In this document: positions 44,478-53,845 of the stretch, piece after piece
Layout: the number at the start of each line of letters is the position of its first letter
How positions within the stretch are numbered: position 1 is the first letter of the stretch
Made by a program: the position numbers and the translations under genes
Source of the DNA: Calothrix sp. NIES-4101
GTDB taxonomy: Bacteria; Cyanobacteriota; Cyanobacteriia; Cyanobacteriales; Nostocaceae
DNA: 55,090 bases
NCBI GenBank assembly: GCA_004296455.1
Contig: AP018276.1
Span: 1-55,090, forward strand
Direction: 5' to 3'
Notes under the pieces: generated by a model
The model's input: only the letters and a program-made list of their open reading frames with translations
Database searches by the model: none
Told to the model about the DNA's origin: nothing

Positions 44478-46730
44478 ATGTCACAAAACAAACAATTCCA
44501 ACTCGAACAAGATGTGATTGATGTGGTACTGCCCAGCCCAAGACAGTCACGCCAAAATCTGATTAATTTAAGCTGTATGGGCATTGGGACTTTACTGCTA
44601 GCTGGTTCCTTCTACGGTACTGACATCAGATACTATGAATACTCATATCAACCTACACCCTTTGAACTACGCAGCCACATCCAAAAACACCGAGACGAAG
44701 CCTTCAGGCTCGATCGAGAGTACAAACAACAACTAAAAGACTGGCAGCAAGCCCAGAAAATGGGCTGGTTTACCCCCAAGCCCGTCAAACCCAAATACCG
44801 CGTTCCCACCCCATCGGAAGCATTAAACCAGCTTCAAAACGATAAATCGAACTACTACCTAGTACCCACCTGGGCAGTAGAAGCAAACGGCGAGACTTTA
44901 CCCACCAATCCCGAATATAGAAAGGGTAAATTACCAAAACTACCCCAAGAAATCGCCGAGAAAGACGGTTACGGCAAACCTTACCTAAAAACAGTCAACG
45001 ATGCACCCTACAACCCCTACAAAACACTTCTAGGCTTTGGTGCTGCGACGTGTTTCGGGTATGTTTCCGTTATTGCTAACGACAGAGTACGTAAACTAGC
45101 GATCGCAATTCCCCTATTCCGCACCAAAATTAACGAATTCTGGGCAAAAGGCATTATCCAACAGCGCTTAAATCTTGAAGCTTGGCTAGATTACGGGCAA
45201 GTTCAAGCACGGGTAAACGCAGGGAGAGCTTTTGGAGATGCCCTGTTTGCAGGAGATATCACCGAAGCTGAATATACCGAAATAAGGGAGTCGGCAGAAC
45301 GACAGGCACAAATGCTCACCGAATCGCTACAACTCAAAGCATTGCCAGGACAATCAATGGACGAGATAAATGACCCCAAAAACAAAGTATCGGCTAGTGC
45401 TGGGGATAACACCCAAAATCCGGTACAGAACCAGGTACAAATTCTCCGCTCGCGCTATCTCAAATTAATCAAAGAACACGAAAATGGCTGGCTCGAAGCC
45501 CTCAAATTTAAACCTGTTATCGTCTCTGGGGACATGGGCAGTGGTAAAACCAGCTTTACCGCAGCTTTGGCACTGTTACGGTTTATCTGCTGGGGAATCA
45601 AGCCAGCGATGGTATTAGACCCCCATGCACACCAAAACACGGCGGAAAAATGGGCATTTCTAGAAAAACTCCAAGCACGAATCTACGGTGGGGAACAGGA
45701 TTGGGAAAATATTAATGAGGGTATCCAAGCCATTTTTGAGCGCTGGAAGACGCGCACGGAAAAAGATGCTTGGGAGTCGGTAATCATTGACGAATTGACC
45801 ACCTACAGCGAGCAAGAACCCTGCGCCAAAACGGCTCCTAAATTGATGCAAGGAGTAATCGGTAATCCCCGCAAAGCCCACGACGCAATGATATTAATCA
45901 CCCACAGCAACACCAACGCGGGTACGGGTGGTTCGAGTGGGTTTAGCGATGCGAAAAAATCGGGGACGATTGAAATTAAACTGCGCTCGACTAATGATAT
46001 GACACCCCTTTATAAAGGGGAATTAATTGGTTACAAAGATGCAGATGGACGAGTACTAGCTGACTTTCAAATAACTATCCCGGAGTGGCTAAATCCAGCT
46101 AAACTTTATGCGGCAATATCAATAACCGCTAACGCGGAAATAGAGGTAAAAAAGCAACGTCAAGAAAAATTCCAGGATGATGATATACCTGCCGAAGAAT
46201 TGCCAAATAATTTGTGGAAAGCTGCGGTACAAAGATTAAATGATTTGCTATCTCAAGATGCATCAAAGCAGCCCAACGATTCTAATCAATCATCAAATAA
46301 CAACTCGACACGAGATAATCCCCAATCATCAAATAACAACCCGATACGAGACAATTACCAATCGCCAAATACTAACTCAGCACAAGGCAACCATCAATCA
46401 TCTCATTCTAGTAATAATGAATCATCAAATACTAACCATCTAGAAAATAATTCTTTAAATAATGATACCCAATCATCAGACAAATCTCAATCATTAAATA
46501 ATAATCACTCATCAGATGAAAATCAACTCTCAAATCTCAATGAACAAGCACAAGCCTTTATCAAGTACATGAAACAACAAAATATGACTAGCATCAAACT
46601 TCGCGATGCTTACCGTAACTTCAGATTCAATAAAATTCGACCAAATGCCTCAGAGATGAGAGCGATTATGCAAGAGATTGAAAACGCAAATTTAGGAAAG
46701 CTACTTGACGGTATATTTACCATTTACTAA
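44478..46730 (+). CDS. Membrane-anchored ATPase, VirD4/TraG-like candidate coupling protein
   Basis: The 750-residue protein has an N-terminal membrane segment (NLINLSCMGIGTLLLAG, about 26-43), a second one near 180-198, a P-loop (VSGDMGSGKTSFTAAL, about 349) and a Walker B (VIIDELTTYS, about 434). A loop follows that recalls DNA-pumping ATPases (LITHSNTNAGTGGSS). The C-terminal third is Ser/Asn-rich and disordered with repeats, ending in a folded 55-residue winged-helix-like domain. It could link the MobV complex to a host secretion channel, or work in segregation. The ATG at 44478 is chosen because the frame upstream has no family look and is low-complexity. Confidence 0.7.
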   Translation: MSQNKQFQLEQDVIDVVLPSPRQSRQNLINLSCMGIGTLLLAGSFYGTDIRYYEYSYQPTPFELRSHIQKHRDEAFRLDREYKQQLKDWQQAQKMGWFTPKPVKPKYRVPTPSEALNQLQNDKSNYYLVPTWAVEANGETLPTNPEYRKGKLPKLPQEIAEKDGYGKPYLKTVNDAPYNPYKTLLGFGAATCFGYVSVIANDRVRKLAIAIPLFRTKINEFWAKGIIQQRLNLEAWLDYGQVQARVNAGRAFGDALFAGDITEAEYTEIRESAERQAQMLTESLQLKALPGQSMDEINDPKNKVSASAGDNTQNPVQNQVQILRSRYLKLIKEHENGWLEALKFKPVIVSGDMGSGKTSFTAALALLRFICWGIKPAMVLDPHAHQNTAEKWAFLEKLQARIYGGEQDWENINEGIQAIFERWKTRTEKDAWESVIIDELTTYSEQEPCAKTAPKLMQGVIGNPRKAHDAMILITHSNTNAGTGGSSGFSDAKKSGTIEIKLRSTNDMTPLYKGELIGYKDADGRVLADFQITIPEWLNPAKLYAAISITANAEIEVKKQRQEKFQDDDIPAEELPNNLWKAAVQRLNDLLSQDASKQPNDSNQSSNNNSTRDNPQSSNNNPIRDNYQSPNTNSAQGNHQSSHSSNNESSNTNHLENNSLNNDTQSSDKSQSLNNNHSSDENQLSNLNEQAQAFIKYMKQQNMTSIKLRDAYRNFRFNKIRPNASEMRAIMQEIENANLGKLLDGIFTIY

Positions 46731-46737
46731 TACTATT

Positions 46738-46930
46738 TCTCCGTCGCCTGTCACCTTATTTGGCGACATAAAACCCCTAAAAATACCCCAAAAAAGCTCT
46801 ATGGAACCGGACAGCAATAGGTCGCAAATACGCCTTAAACCTCTGTCATAGCAATGTCATAACTGAAGTGACATTATGCGACAGGCGACCTTTAATGTAA
46901 GCAGGCGACGGCGTAGGTGACACAATTTAA
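46738..46930. repeat. Intergenic inverted motifs GTCGC/GTCAC
   Basis: CGTCGCCTG (46742-46750) has its exact complement CAGGCGACG (46902-46910). TCACCT (46751-46756) is complementary to AGGTGA (46915-46920). Further GGCGAC, GTGACA and TGTCATA motifs lie between. The spaced GTCRC-type motifs recall multi-site transposon ends, but no transposase is adjacent. Confidence 0.5.
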
Positions 46931-47183
46931 ATACCTATAAATTTAGATTTATTATGAAGTATTATATAAATACACAGAAATAAATAAGAAAATGTTTTTT
47001 TATTTTCACTACAGGGTTTTAATTAGCCATCGCGTTATGGCGCGAAGACCATTATATTTTGATACGAATAAGACTACAAGATAAATATAAAACCATTGGT
47101 AAAAAGATATAGCACTGTTTAAATAATAGTATAATAAATACTGAATAATCTAAGTTTTTAACATCTATCATACAACACAGATA
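46931..47183. other. AT-rich intergenic region
   Basis: About 250 bp of very AT-rich sequence before the Rpn-type gene, without recognisable genes. It presumably carries that gene's promoter. Confidence 0.4.
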
Positions 47184-48128
47184 ATGACTGATAAAAATCC
47201 ACCGACTGCATACGATTCTCCTTGGAAAGATATTCTGCAAATATATTTTGAAGAATTTATATTATTTTTCTTGCCCAATGTGCATACACAAATTGATTGG
47301 ACAAAACCAATTGAATTTTTAGATAAAGAATTAGAAGAAGTAGTTAAAGACGCAGAAATTGGACGACGATTTGCTGATAAATTGGTGAAAATCTACCTGA
47401 CAAATGGTTCAGAAGAATGGATACTTATCCATATCGAGGTGCAGGCTCAACAAGAATCAAACTTTGCTGAACGAGTGTATATTTATAGTTCTCGTATTTA
47501 TAGTAAATATAACAAAAAAGTAGTTTCAATCGCAGTTTTAGGTGACGATAATCCTAATTGGAAACCATCACAATTCGGTTACAGTTTATTTGGCTATACG
47601 TTAAATGTAGAATATCCGATTATAAAACTACTTGACTATCAACAACAGCAACCCCAATTATCAGCAAGTAACAATCCATTTGCTATTGTGGTATTGGCAC
47701 ACTTAGCTGCACTTAATACCACTAACGATAGAACATTACGCAAACAAGAAAAGCTAGCTTTGGTAGAGCAATTGTACTCAATGGGGTTTGAGGAGCAAGA
47801 GATTCTCAATTTGTTTGCTTTCTTAGATTGGATGTTAACGTTACCATTAGAGTTAGAAGCTGAGTTTAAACAAGAAGTTAAACAACTGGAGGAAAGACGA
47901 GCGATGAAATATGTTACTTCTGTTGAACGTAGCGGTATTGAAATAGGTAAAAAAGAACACGCATTATCGCTAATAACGCGGCAACTCAATCGCCGCGTAG
48001 GTAATATTGATGACACCGTAGTTGACCGTCTACATGGGTTATCAGTTGAAGAACTAGATACATTGGGTGAAGCATTACTTGATTTTACTTCGATGGCTGA
48101 TTTAACTAATTGGTTGGAGCAACATTAG
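47184..48128 (+). CDS. Rpn-family PD-(D/E)XK nuclease with DUF4351 tail
   Basis: The 314-residue protein starts with SPWKDILQIYFEEFILFFL and carries the Rpn/PDDEXK nuclease signature (DAEIGRRFADKLVKIYL with Asp, then ILIHIEVQAQ with Glu and Gln). The C-terminal DUF4351 repeat (ITRQLNRRVGNIDDTVVDRL, then LGEALLDF) is typical of cyanobacterial members. These proteins cleave DNA and promote recombination. A related but damaged gene follows at 48302. Confidence 0.85.
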   Translation: MTDKNPPTAYDSPWKDILQIYFEEFILFFLPNVHTQIDWTKPIEFLDKELEEVVKDAEIGRRFADKLVKIYLTNGSEEWILIHIEVQAQQESNFAERVYIYSSRIYSKYNKKVVSIAVLGDDNPNWKPSQFGYSLFGYTLNVEYPIIKLLDYQQQQPQLSASNNPFAIVVLAHLAALNTTNDRTLRKQEKLALVEQLYSMGFEEQEILNLFAFLDWMLTLPLELEAEFKQEVKQLEERRAMKYVTSVERSGIEIGKKEHALSLITRQLNRRVGNIDDTVVDRLHGLSVEELDTLGEALLDFTSMADLTNWLEQH

Positions 48129-48301
48129 TCTGTAGTATTATATTTTTGACAAAAATGACATAGTATTAGTTGGATATCCTTTTGTGGTTTTAGGGATTTA
48201 ATTGCAACAACGAAGGGTATAAAAAATTCCGCTCCAATCCCGAATATAGAAAGGGTAAAATCGTATTATTTGCATCTACAGCTATCTATTTATCGAATTA
48301 A

Positions 48302-49177
48302 ATGACACGCTTTGTACATGACCAATTTGCCAAAGACTATCTCGAAGAATGACTCAAAAATTATGGAGAAGTTAAGCCTTCAGAAAAAGTATCGGGAGAG
48401 ATTAAAGAAATAGATGTTTTATTTACCCCTTCATCTCAACAAACAGCTAACTTGCAACTACTAGGATTGCTGGGAAGATTCGCCGAATATCCTGCAATAT
48501 TAGAACCATTTCGCAATGCTGCTTCTAGCGATGAAATTTGCGATTGTATTCTCAAATTATTAGAAGTAAAATCCGGACTGCGACGAGAAGCCAAAGCAAA
48601 TCAAACTAAACTTCAAGAAGAGACAATACCAAAATTATGGGTTTTGACCCCAACCGCATCCCCAGCAATATTGTCCAGTTTTAACGTCAACCAAAAAGAA
48701 GGATGGCTGCCAGGAGTATACTTTTTAGGTGATGCTTTGCGGGCAGCAATTGTTGCCATACACCAACTACCACGAACACCAGAAACTTTATGGCTGAGGA
48801 TTTTGGGTAGGGGAAGGGTTCAAGAACAAGCAATAGTCGAGCTGCAAGCGCTACCATTAAATCATCCATATCAGCAAGCAACACTCGAACTTGTTTATAA
48901 CCTGCGGGAAAATTTGAGAATTAATCAAGAATTAGATGAGGATGACAGGGAGTTAGTTATGCGATTAGAACCACTTTATCAAAGAGACAGAGAGCAAGCT
49001 GTAATTGATGGAGAGCAACGTCTCATTATACGTTTACTCAATCGCCGTATAGGTTCGATTGATGCATCATTAATCGAACGAGTTCGAGGATTATCGATCG
49101 AACAATTAGAAAATTTAGGGGAAGCCTTATTAGATTTTTCGGAGGTTGCCGATTTAGAAGCTTGGTTAAATCGATAA
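48302..49177 (+). pseudogene. DUF4351 PD-(D/E)XK nuclease-like gene with an in-frame stop
   Basis: The ATG at 48302 opens RFVHDQFAKDYLEE, then TGA at 48350-48352. Reading past it continues in the same frame as LKNYGEVKPSE, EIKEIDVLF and on to the normal end with a DUF4351 tail (RLLNRRIGSIDASLIERVRG). The stop replaces what is usually a Leu codon in this family. Nuclease-like residues remain (EIDVLF, LEVKSG). The downstream part could be expressed from an internal start (TTG at 48452), but a full-length product is not possible without readthrough. Confidence 0.8.
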
Positions 49178-49193
49178 TAGCCTGTATGAACTA

Positions 49194-49220
49194 CCAGCCC
49201 TTACTTCGTTGAAGGACTGG
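49194..49220. repeat. Hairpin at the 3' edge of the TnpB remnant
   Basis: CCAGCCCTT and AAGGACTGG can pair in 8 of 9 positions around a 9-base loop, overlapping the end of the tnpB fragment. Subterminal hairpins of this kind mark the right end of IS200/IS605-type elements, so this may be its surviving right end. Confidence 0.5.
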
Positions 49221-49606
49221 TTTCTACATCCAGTCCATTAGGGGTTGATTTTTGACGTTTCACCCGACCTAGTTGCTTCATGCTTCCAGCTTGCTTACGC
49301 TTGCCATTACTTGAAGTAGAGCTACAATCATCTACGTCTGAGACGCTAGTTCCTAACGCCTGTAGATTATTTAAGTGCCAAAGTAACATGACTTCTGCGG
49401 ATGCAATATCTCGCTGTTGAGTATATCCACAGTTGTTGCAAACATGAGTTCGGTGCCCTAAATTTTTCTTTTCTTGATGTCCACATTTGGGACATGTCTG
49501 TGATGGTTTTACTTTACGAGTAGGAATTTCAACAAACAAACCATCGATGTCAGCGAGTTTTGCTTTCAAAGATTGTTTTATCATCCCCATTCCAACATCG
49601 TTGGGT
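49201..49606 (-). pseudogene. TnpB (IS200/IS605-type) C-terminal fragment
   Basis: The fragment has the end of the RuvC-like domain and zinc finger of TnpB: VKPSQTCPKCGHQEK, HVCNNCGYTQQRDIASAEV with the last catalytic Asp, and a basic tail. The N-terminal 250 or more residues with the first Asp and the Glu are missing. Upstream, the frame runs into the end of the 211-residue protein gene on the same strand, which marks where the element was cut. It is a dead copy of an RNA-guided nuclease-type transposon gene. Confidence 0.85.
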
Positions 49607-50242
49607 TCAAGTAATTGGATGATATAACCCCGTTTTCTCATTAAATTCCCACCCAATACCAGAAGTATCCTTGTGCTTAGACCAAGCAAAAAAAAGTGGT
49701 GCGGGTTGACTTTCTCTTTCCTTACGAATAGTTTCTGGAGTTACCCCTAACCTTGAAGCTAAACTTTCTTCTGTAATGGGCTGAAACTTAACAGGTTGCC
49801 CTTGATAATAGGAATTACTGCTGTATGATTTACCTCGTCTTGGTTGATTATTAATATTACTTTGAAGCTGCATAATTGCCTCGGCAAATTGAGTCAACCG
49901 ATTATTTATCGCATCGATTTTTTGCTCTAAATCATATATGCGTTTAGTTGATGGTATTTCGTCGCTATTTGAAGAACCCGACAGTTGGGATTCTAAATTA
50001 TCCAAGCGTTCGCGTAGCGACTCGAAACGAGTATCACAAATTTCCGATATGGTTTGATAAGCTCCATTGTGGGGACTACCATTGCCAAATTCCAAGCTTT
50101 TGATCAAATCATCCAACCCAGAAAGTACCTCATGGGTAAGTCCTTGTCGGTGCAACCGAGATAATTCCTTCACTGCATCAATTAAGGGAGTGGGTACGCG
50201 CAGCATCTGACTAGGCTTGCTTCCATCTTGAGTGTGAGTCAT
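49607..50242 (-). CDS. Putative DNA-binding accessory protein with C-terminal HTH-like domain
   Basis: The 211-residue protein has an N-terminal segment (MLRVPTPLIDAVKELSRLH) that may be RHH-like, a central coiled coil (RFESLRERLDNLESQL, then DLEQKIDAINNRLTQF), a basic linker and a C-terminal domain (ITEESLASRLGVTPETI, then GWEFNEKTGLYHPI) resembling an excisionase-type wing or HTH. It is divergent from the integrase at 50432, a usual place for a regulator or directionality factor. The same domain occurs, broken, next to the other integrase. The ATG at 50242 fits the pattern better than one 13 codons upstream. Confidence 0.6.
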   Translation of the reverse strand: MTHTQDGSKPSQMLRVPTPLIDAVKELSRLHRQGLTHEVLSGLDDLIKSLEFGNGSPHNGAYQTISEICDTRFESLRERLDNLESQLSGSSNSDEIPSTKRIYDLEQKIDAINNRLTQFAEAIMQLQSNINNQPRRGKSYSSNSYYQGQPVKFQPITEESLASRLGVTPETIRKERESQPAPLFFAWSKHKDTSGIGWEFNEKTGLYHPIT

Positions 50243-50431
50243 AGTGATATCGCAATTGCTAGCAATGAATCGCGCTATCAAGTAGATAGCATTGATATCA
50301 GCATATCAGGAATTGAAGGATTGCTCGATTGATGGGGAGTACTCCGTATCCCAGATGGATTGAGAGTTTCGCCGTATTGGACATAATACATGGTAAGTTA
50401 AGTATCGAAAACTTTTCTTTTCAATACTTAT

Positions 50432-51397
50432 ATGTCGCCAAGCGATGATGATGGTTCTATATCGCGGGTTAATCCTTTTGCGATCGCTCTTGAACGCGAT
50501 TTGTTGCAGGAGTTGTTGCTGGGCAAGCGTAATAAAAGCACCCGCCATGAGTATGCCAAGGATTTAAAGAATTTTTTTATGATGGTGTGCGCTCAGGAAC
50601 CGACTCCGGTGTTGGTGGCGCAGTTTTTACAAATGGATAGGTTTTCGGCTGTGACTTTGGTGTTGCGTTATAAGTCACAGTTGGTTGATAAGGGTTTGAA
50701 GGAGGCGACGGTCAATAGACGCTTGGCGGCTATTAAGGCGTTGGTTAATTATGCCTATCAGGTGGGTAAGTGTGATTGGACGCTGGCAAATATCAAGTGT
50801 GAGAAGGTGAAGCCGTACCGGGATACGACGGGTATTGGACCGGAGGCGTTTAAGAAGATGCTGGCAATACCGGATAGGGAGACGTTGAAGGGAAAACGCG
50901 ATTATGCGCTGTTGCGACTTTTGTGGGCTAATGCCTTAAGAAGAGAGGAAATTTCCCAATGTAATATTGAGGATTTGGATTTGGAGGCGGGGACTTTGAG
51001 TATTTTGGGGAAGGGGAGGGGAACCCAAAAGGAGAATATTGACCTACATCATAAGACTTGCAAGGCTCTCCAAGATTGGTTGTTGGCACGATATGAGTTG
51101 GATAGCAAGCAACCCTTATTTATTTCGTTGCGTCCGCGCTACGGGCATCGGTTGACGGGGGATGGTATTCGCAAGATTGTGGTGGAGATTGCCGAAAATG
51201 CTGGGATATCTAAAACTATTAGTCCCCATAGAATCAGGCATTCGTCGGTAACGGCGGCACTCGATGCGAGTGACGGGGATGTGCGTAGCGTGCAAAAGTT
51301 GAGCCGCCACGCGAGTTTGAATACTTTGATGATTTATGACGATAACAGAACCAAGGCGCAGGGAAAAATTACGGCGCTTTTGGAAGATTTGGTGTGA
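50432..51397 (+). CDS. Tyrosine recombinase/integrase (XerC/D-like)
   Basis: The 321-residue protein has an N-terminal core-binding domain (STRHEYAKDLKNFF, then TVNRRLAAIKALVNYA) and a catalytic domain with Arg in NALRREEISQCN, Lys/Arg in ILGKGRGTQKE, HRIRHSSV, the RHASLNT box and the nucleophile Tyr in LMIYDDNR. It may resolve plasmid dimers or integrate DNA. It is divergent from the accessory gene at 49607-50242, and a Tn3-family element lies 500 bp downstream. Confidence 0.92.
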   Translation: MSPSDDDGSISRVNPFAIALERDLLQELLLGKRNKSTRHEYAKDLKNFFMMVCAQEPTPVLVAQFLQMDRFSAVTLVLRYKSQLVDKGLKEATVNRRLAAIKALVNYAYQVGKCDWTLANIKCEKVKPYRDTTGIGPEAFKKMLAIPDRETLKGKRDYALLRLLWANALRREEISQCNIEDLDLEAGTLSILGKGRGTQKENIDLHHKTCKALQDWLLARYELDSKQPLFISLRPRYGHRLTGDGIRKIVVEIAENAGISKTISPHRIRHSSVTAALDASDGDVRSVQKLSRHASLNTLMIYDDNRTKAQGKITALLEDLV

Positions 51398-51903
51398 AGT
51401 TTTACAACTCAAGTGCTGGAATCGGGTGAAGAAGCACGTCACTCAATCGCAGCCACAACGAAAGTGGAGCGATTTGAAGGGGATGGCATCCAACTACTTG
51501 CTTATTCCGGAAAGTGACAGAAAAGGGATAAGCCAAAAATTTAACCTATGCATGGTATTGTTTTATAGAAAGTACGGATAGAGTATAGTTTGGGATCAAT
51601 ATTTTCTACGACTAAGGTAAATTCTCACAAGATTCAAATAACCTAGCAGCGTATACATCAGCTGCACTCTTTACCCAACTAGAATTTATCCATAACAGCC
51701 AAGCAGTAAGTAAAATTAGATCTATTGACAGGTAAACGAGTGTCATAGGAGGACAATTAGAGAAATGCAAGCTTTTCTGTATTAGAATTGGCCTACCTGC
51801 TTGCCATTCTGTAAAAATGCCAAATAATCCAATGCTAAAGGCACACTGGGTTCCAAGAAAAAGCGCACAGAAGGATGAAGTAATTATTCCGAGGGGTCTT
51901 ACT
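51398..51903. other. Intergenic region before the Tn3-family element
   Basis: About 500 bp that hold no convincing gene apart from a possible small frame on the minus strand (51612-51746). I see no repeats of the neighbouring elements here. Confidence 0.4.
51612..51746 (-). CDS. Possible 44-residue membrane peptide
   Basis: The frame MTLVYLSIDLILLTAWLLWI continues with a short polar tail (VKSAADVYAARLFESCENLP). One hydrophobic N-terminal span is clear, but there is no good ribosome binding site and no neighbour to support it. It could be chance. Confidence 0.25.
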   Translation of the reverse strand: MTLVYLSIDLILLTAWLLWINSSWVKSAADVYAARLFESCENLP

Positions 51904-51956
51904 GGGTGGCCGCCGAGATACGTGCAAAATGGGACACGTTGTAAATTTTTGTTAAG
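51904..51956 (+). repeat. Tn3-family terminal inverted repeat, left end
   Basis: The 53-bp repeat starts GGGTGGCCGCCGAGATACG and ends GTTAAG. It is matched in inverted orientation by 267-319 across the window edge, with one difference. Confidence 0.85.
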
Positions 51957-51997
51957 AAGTAAACAAAAAACCTGTGATTTACAAGGATTCCAGGCGC

Positions 51998-53845
51998 TTA
52001 AGCAAGCACTAAACTTTGAACCTCATCCAACGACGGTGGCACACTCTCCATATCAATCAGGTAATCACCAAACCGCTTAACATGAGCCGTAATATAAGGA
52101 CTCACAACCGCCACATCCTCACGGCTAATCAAATAGCCTTGCTTCTGTAAATCACGCAATATATCAGTTAAATCTACAACATTTTGGAACAAAACAGCAT
52201 TTGCTACCAAATCTTTATACTTAATCACCTTCTCCTGTTCAATTGGGTCATTCTTCATGACAACCCCAAAGCCGCCAAAGAAAAACCACTTTGAGAATTT
52301 ATGATAAGCCTCCACAATATTCGTCACAGCAGTAATTTCTTTTATCATCTGCATATCCGATATGTATTGCAGCAAGAAAACAGTTCTCACTACTTGTCCT
52401 AATTCCTGAAAAGCTTGATATAACCTATTTTTACGGCTATAATTTCCCAATTTACGCAATAAAATTGCGCTTGATACCTTACCTGTTTGGATTGATAGAA
52501 CCACCTGTAAAATATCTTGCCAATGAGTTTCTATCCGCTTCCAATCAATAGTTTCAGAGAACAAAGAATCAATATGTTGATAAGCAGTATCTTTGTCAGG
52601 ACGATAAAAATTTAAATCTTTCCAATTACGAATCCGAGGCATTAACTTAATTCCCAACATATGTGCCAATGCAAACACAGGTGTTGATTGACCGTGGGTA
52701 TCAGCATGAATTGTATCGGGTTGAATATCGGAAGAGTTTTTTAACAACCCCTCGATGATATGAACAGCTTCCCAAGTCCCACAAGAAATAAACTGGCTAA
52801 ATAAAGCCACATAGGTATCAGAGACATGGTGGTAAGCTATTCCTCCGTAGCCACCATAGCGAATATGATACTCAGACAGTAAATTCTCTTCGTAGAGTTC
52901 ATACTTCGTTCCATCTGCCGCCGCACTTTTACCATCACCCCAAACTGAAGGCAGATTTAAAGCATTGTAGCGGTTAATAATATCCACTAATGCTGCATTG
53001 AGCTTATCCACAGTCACATGGCGACGGTTGACAAATGCCAATTCCTTCGCGGTGACGATACCTCGCATATGTCTCGCCGCTTGAGTCGGCCCCAAATTGC
53101 AACCATAAGTAAACGTCGTCAAAAGATAACGTTCCGTCGCACGTTCAATTTTAGGATCACTACCAGACAGTGGGCCAAAGTGACGGGTAAAATTTGTCCA
53201 GTAGTCAACATTTCTGAGGATATCGATTAAATTTCTTTCTGGAAAACATTCTTCGATTTTTTCTATTAAAGCTTTGGCAGCAACACTCAACTCGTTACGC
53301 TGATACTTTTTGAGGATGGGTTCGCCTTCATCATTAATAATAAATTGGTGGTTATTGGGATAACCTGCATCCACCGCCGCCGCCGTGTCCGTCAACCAAG
53401 ATTTTAGTGTCAAGGTAAACTCAGAAGCGGTATTAGGAAAGCCTAAATTCTCACAGTATTGGTCAACCAACGGCAAACACTCTGACCAAGACAATAATTG
53501 TTCTCGGTAGTCGGCGTAATCTTCACTACCAACAACGCAGATATCTCCTGACCTTAATTCGGCTGCTAGGTAGTAAAAAATACAAGCCTCGAAGTGCCGA
53601 CGAACGAATTTTGTTTTCTCTCCTTGCTTGACTACAACTAATTTTCGCCACTGTTCTGAAATAAAATCTAGTTCAATACTTGCTTTGAGAAATTCCCCTC
53701 GACGATGCGAATTATCTAGGACAAATTGTAATGCTTCCTTCACACTTTGTTCGTTAGTAGTTGATTTAAACTCTAACGCTTTTACTAAGCGGAAAAATGT
53801 CCGACGGTGATTTTTATAAAATTTCCAAGAGTATTGGCTTAACAT
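51998..53845 (-). pseudogene. tnpA: Tn3-family transposase TnpA, C-terminal catalytic part
   Basis: The 615-residue frame contains the Tn3 DDE catalytic core: Asp in VWGDGKSAAADGTKYEL, Asp in TIHADTHGQSTPVFALAH and Glu in NIVEAYHKFSKWFFFGG. It begins in a different frame from the N-terminal part at 53814-54545, overlapping it by 32 bp. Compared with full Tn3 TnpA (about 985 residues) roughly 110 residues are missing at the join, so there is both a deletion and a frameshift. It is unlikely to give an active transposase unless translation is recoded, which the missing piece makes doubtful. Confidence 0.88.

Noticed and set aside
51899-51903. 5-bp target duplication of the Tn3-family element
   Set aside because: The flanks are TTACT and TACTC, which share four bases only with a one-base offset, so no true duplication is claimed.
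51817-52080. Open frame of 87 codons over the Tn3 end
   Set aside because: It spans the terminal inverted repeat and the end of tnpA on the opposite strand, so it is not a gene.
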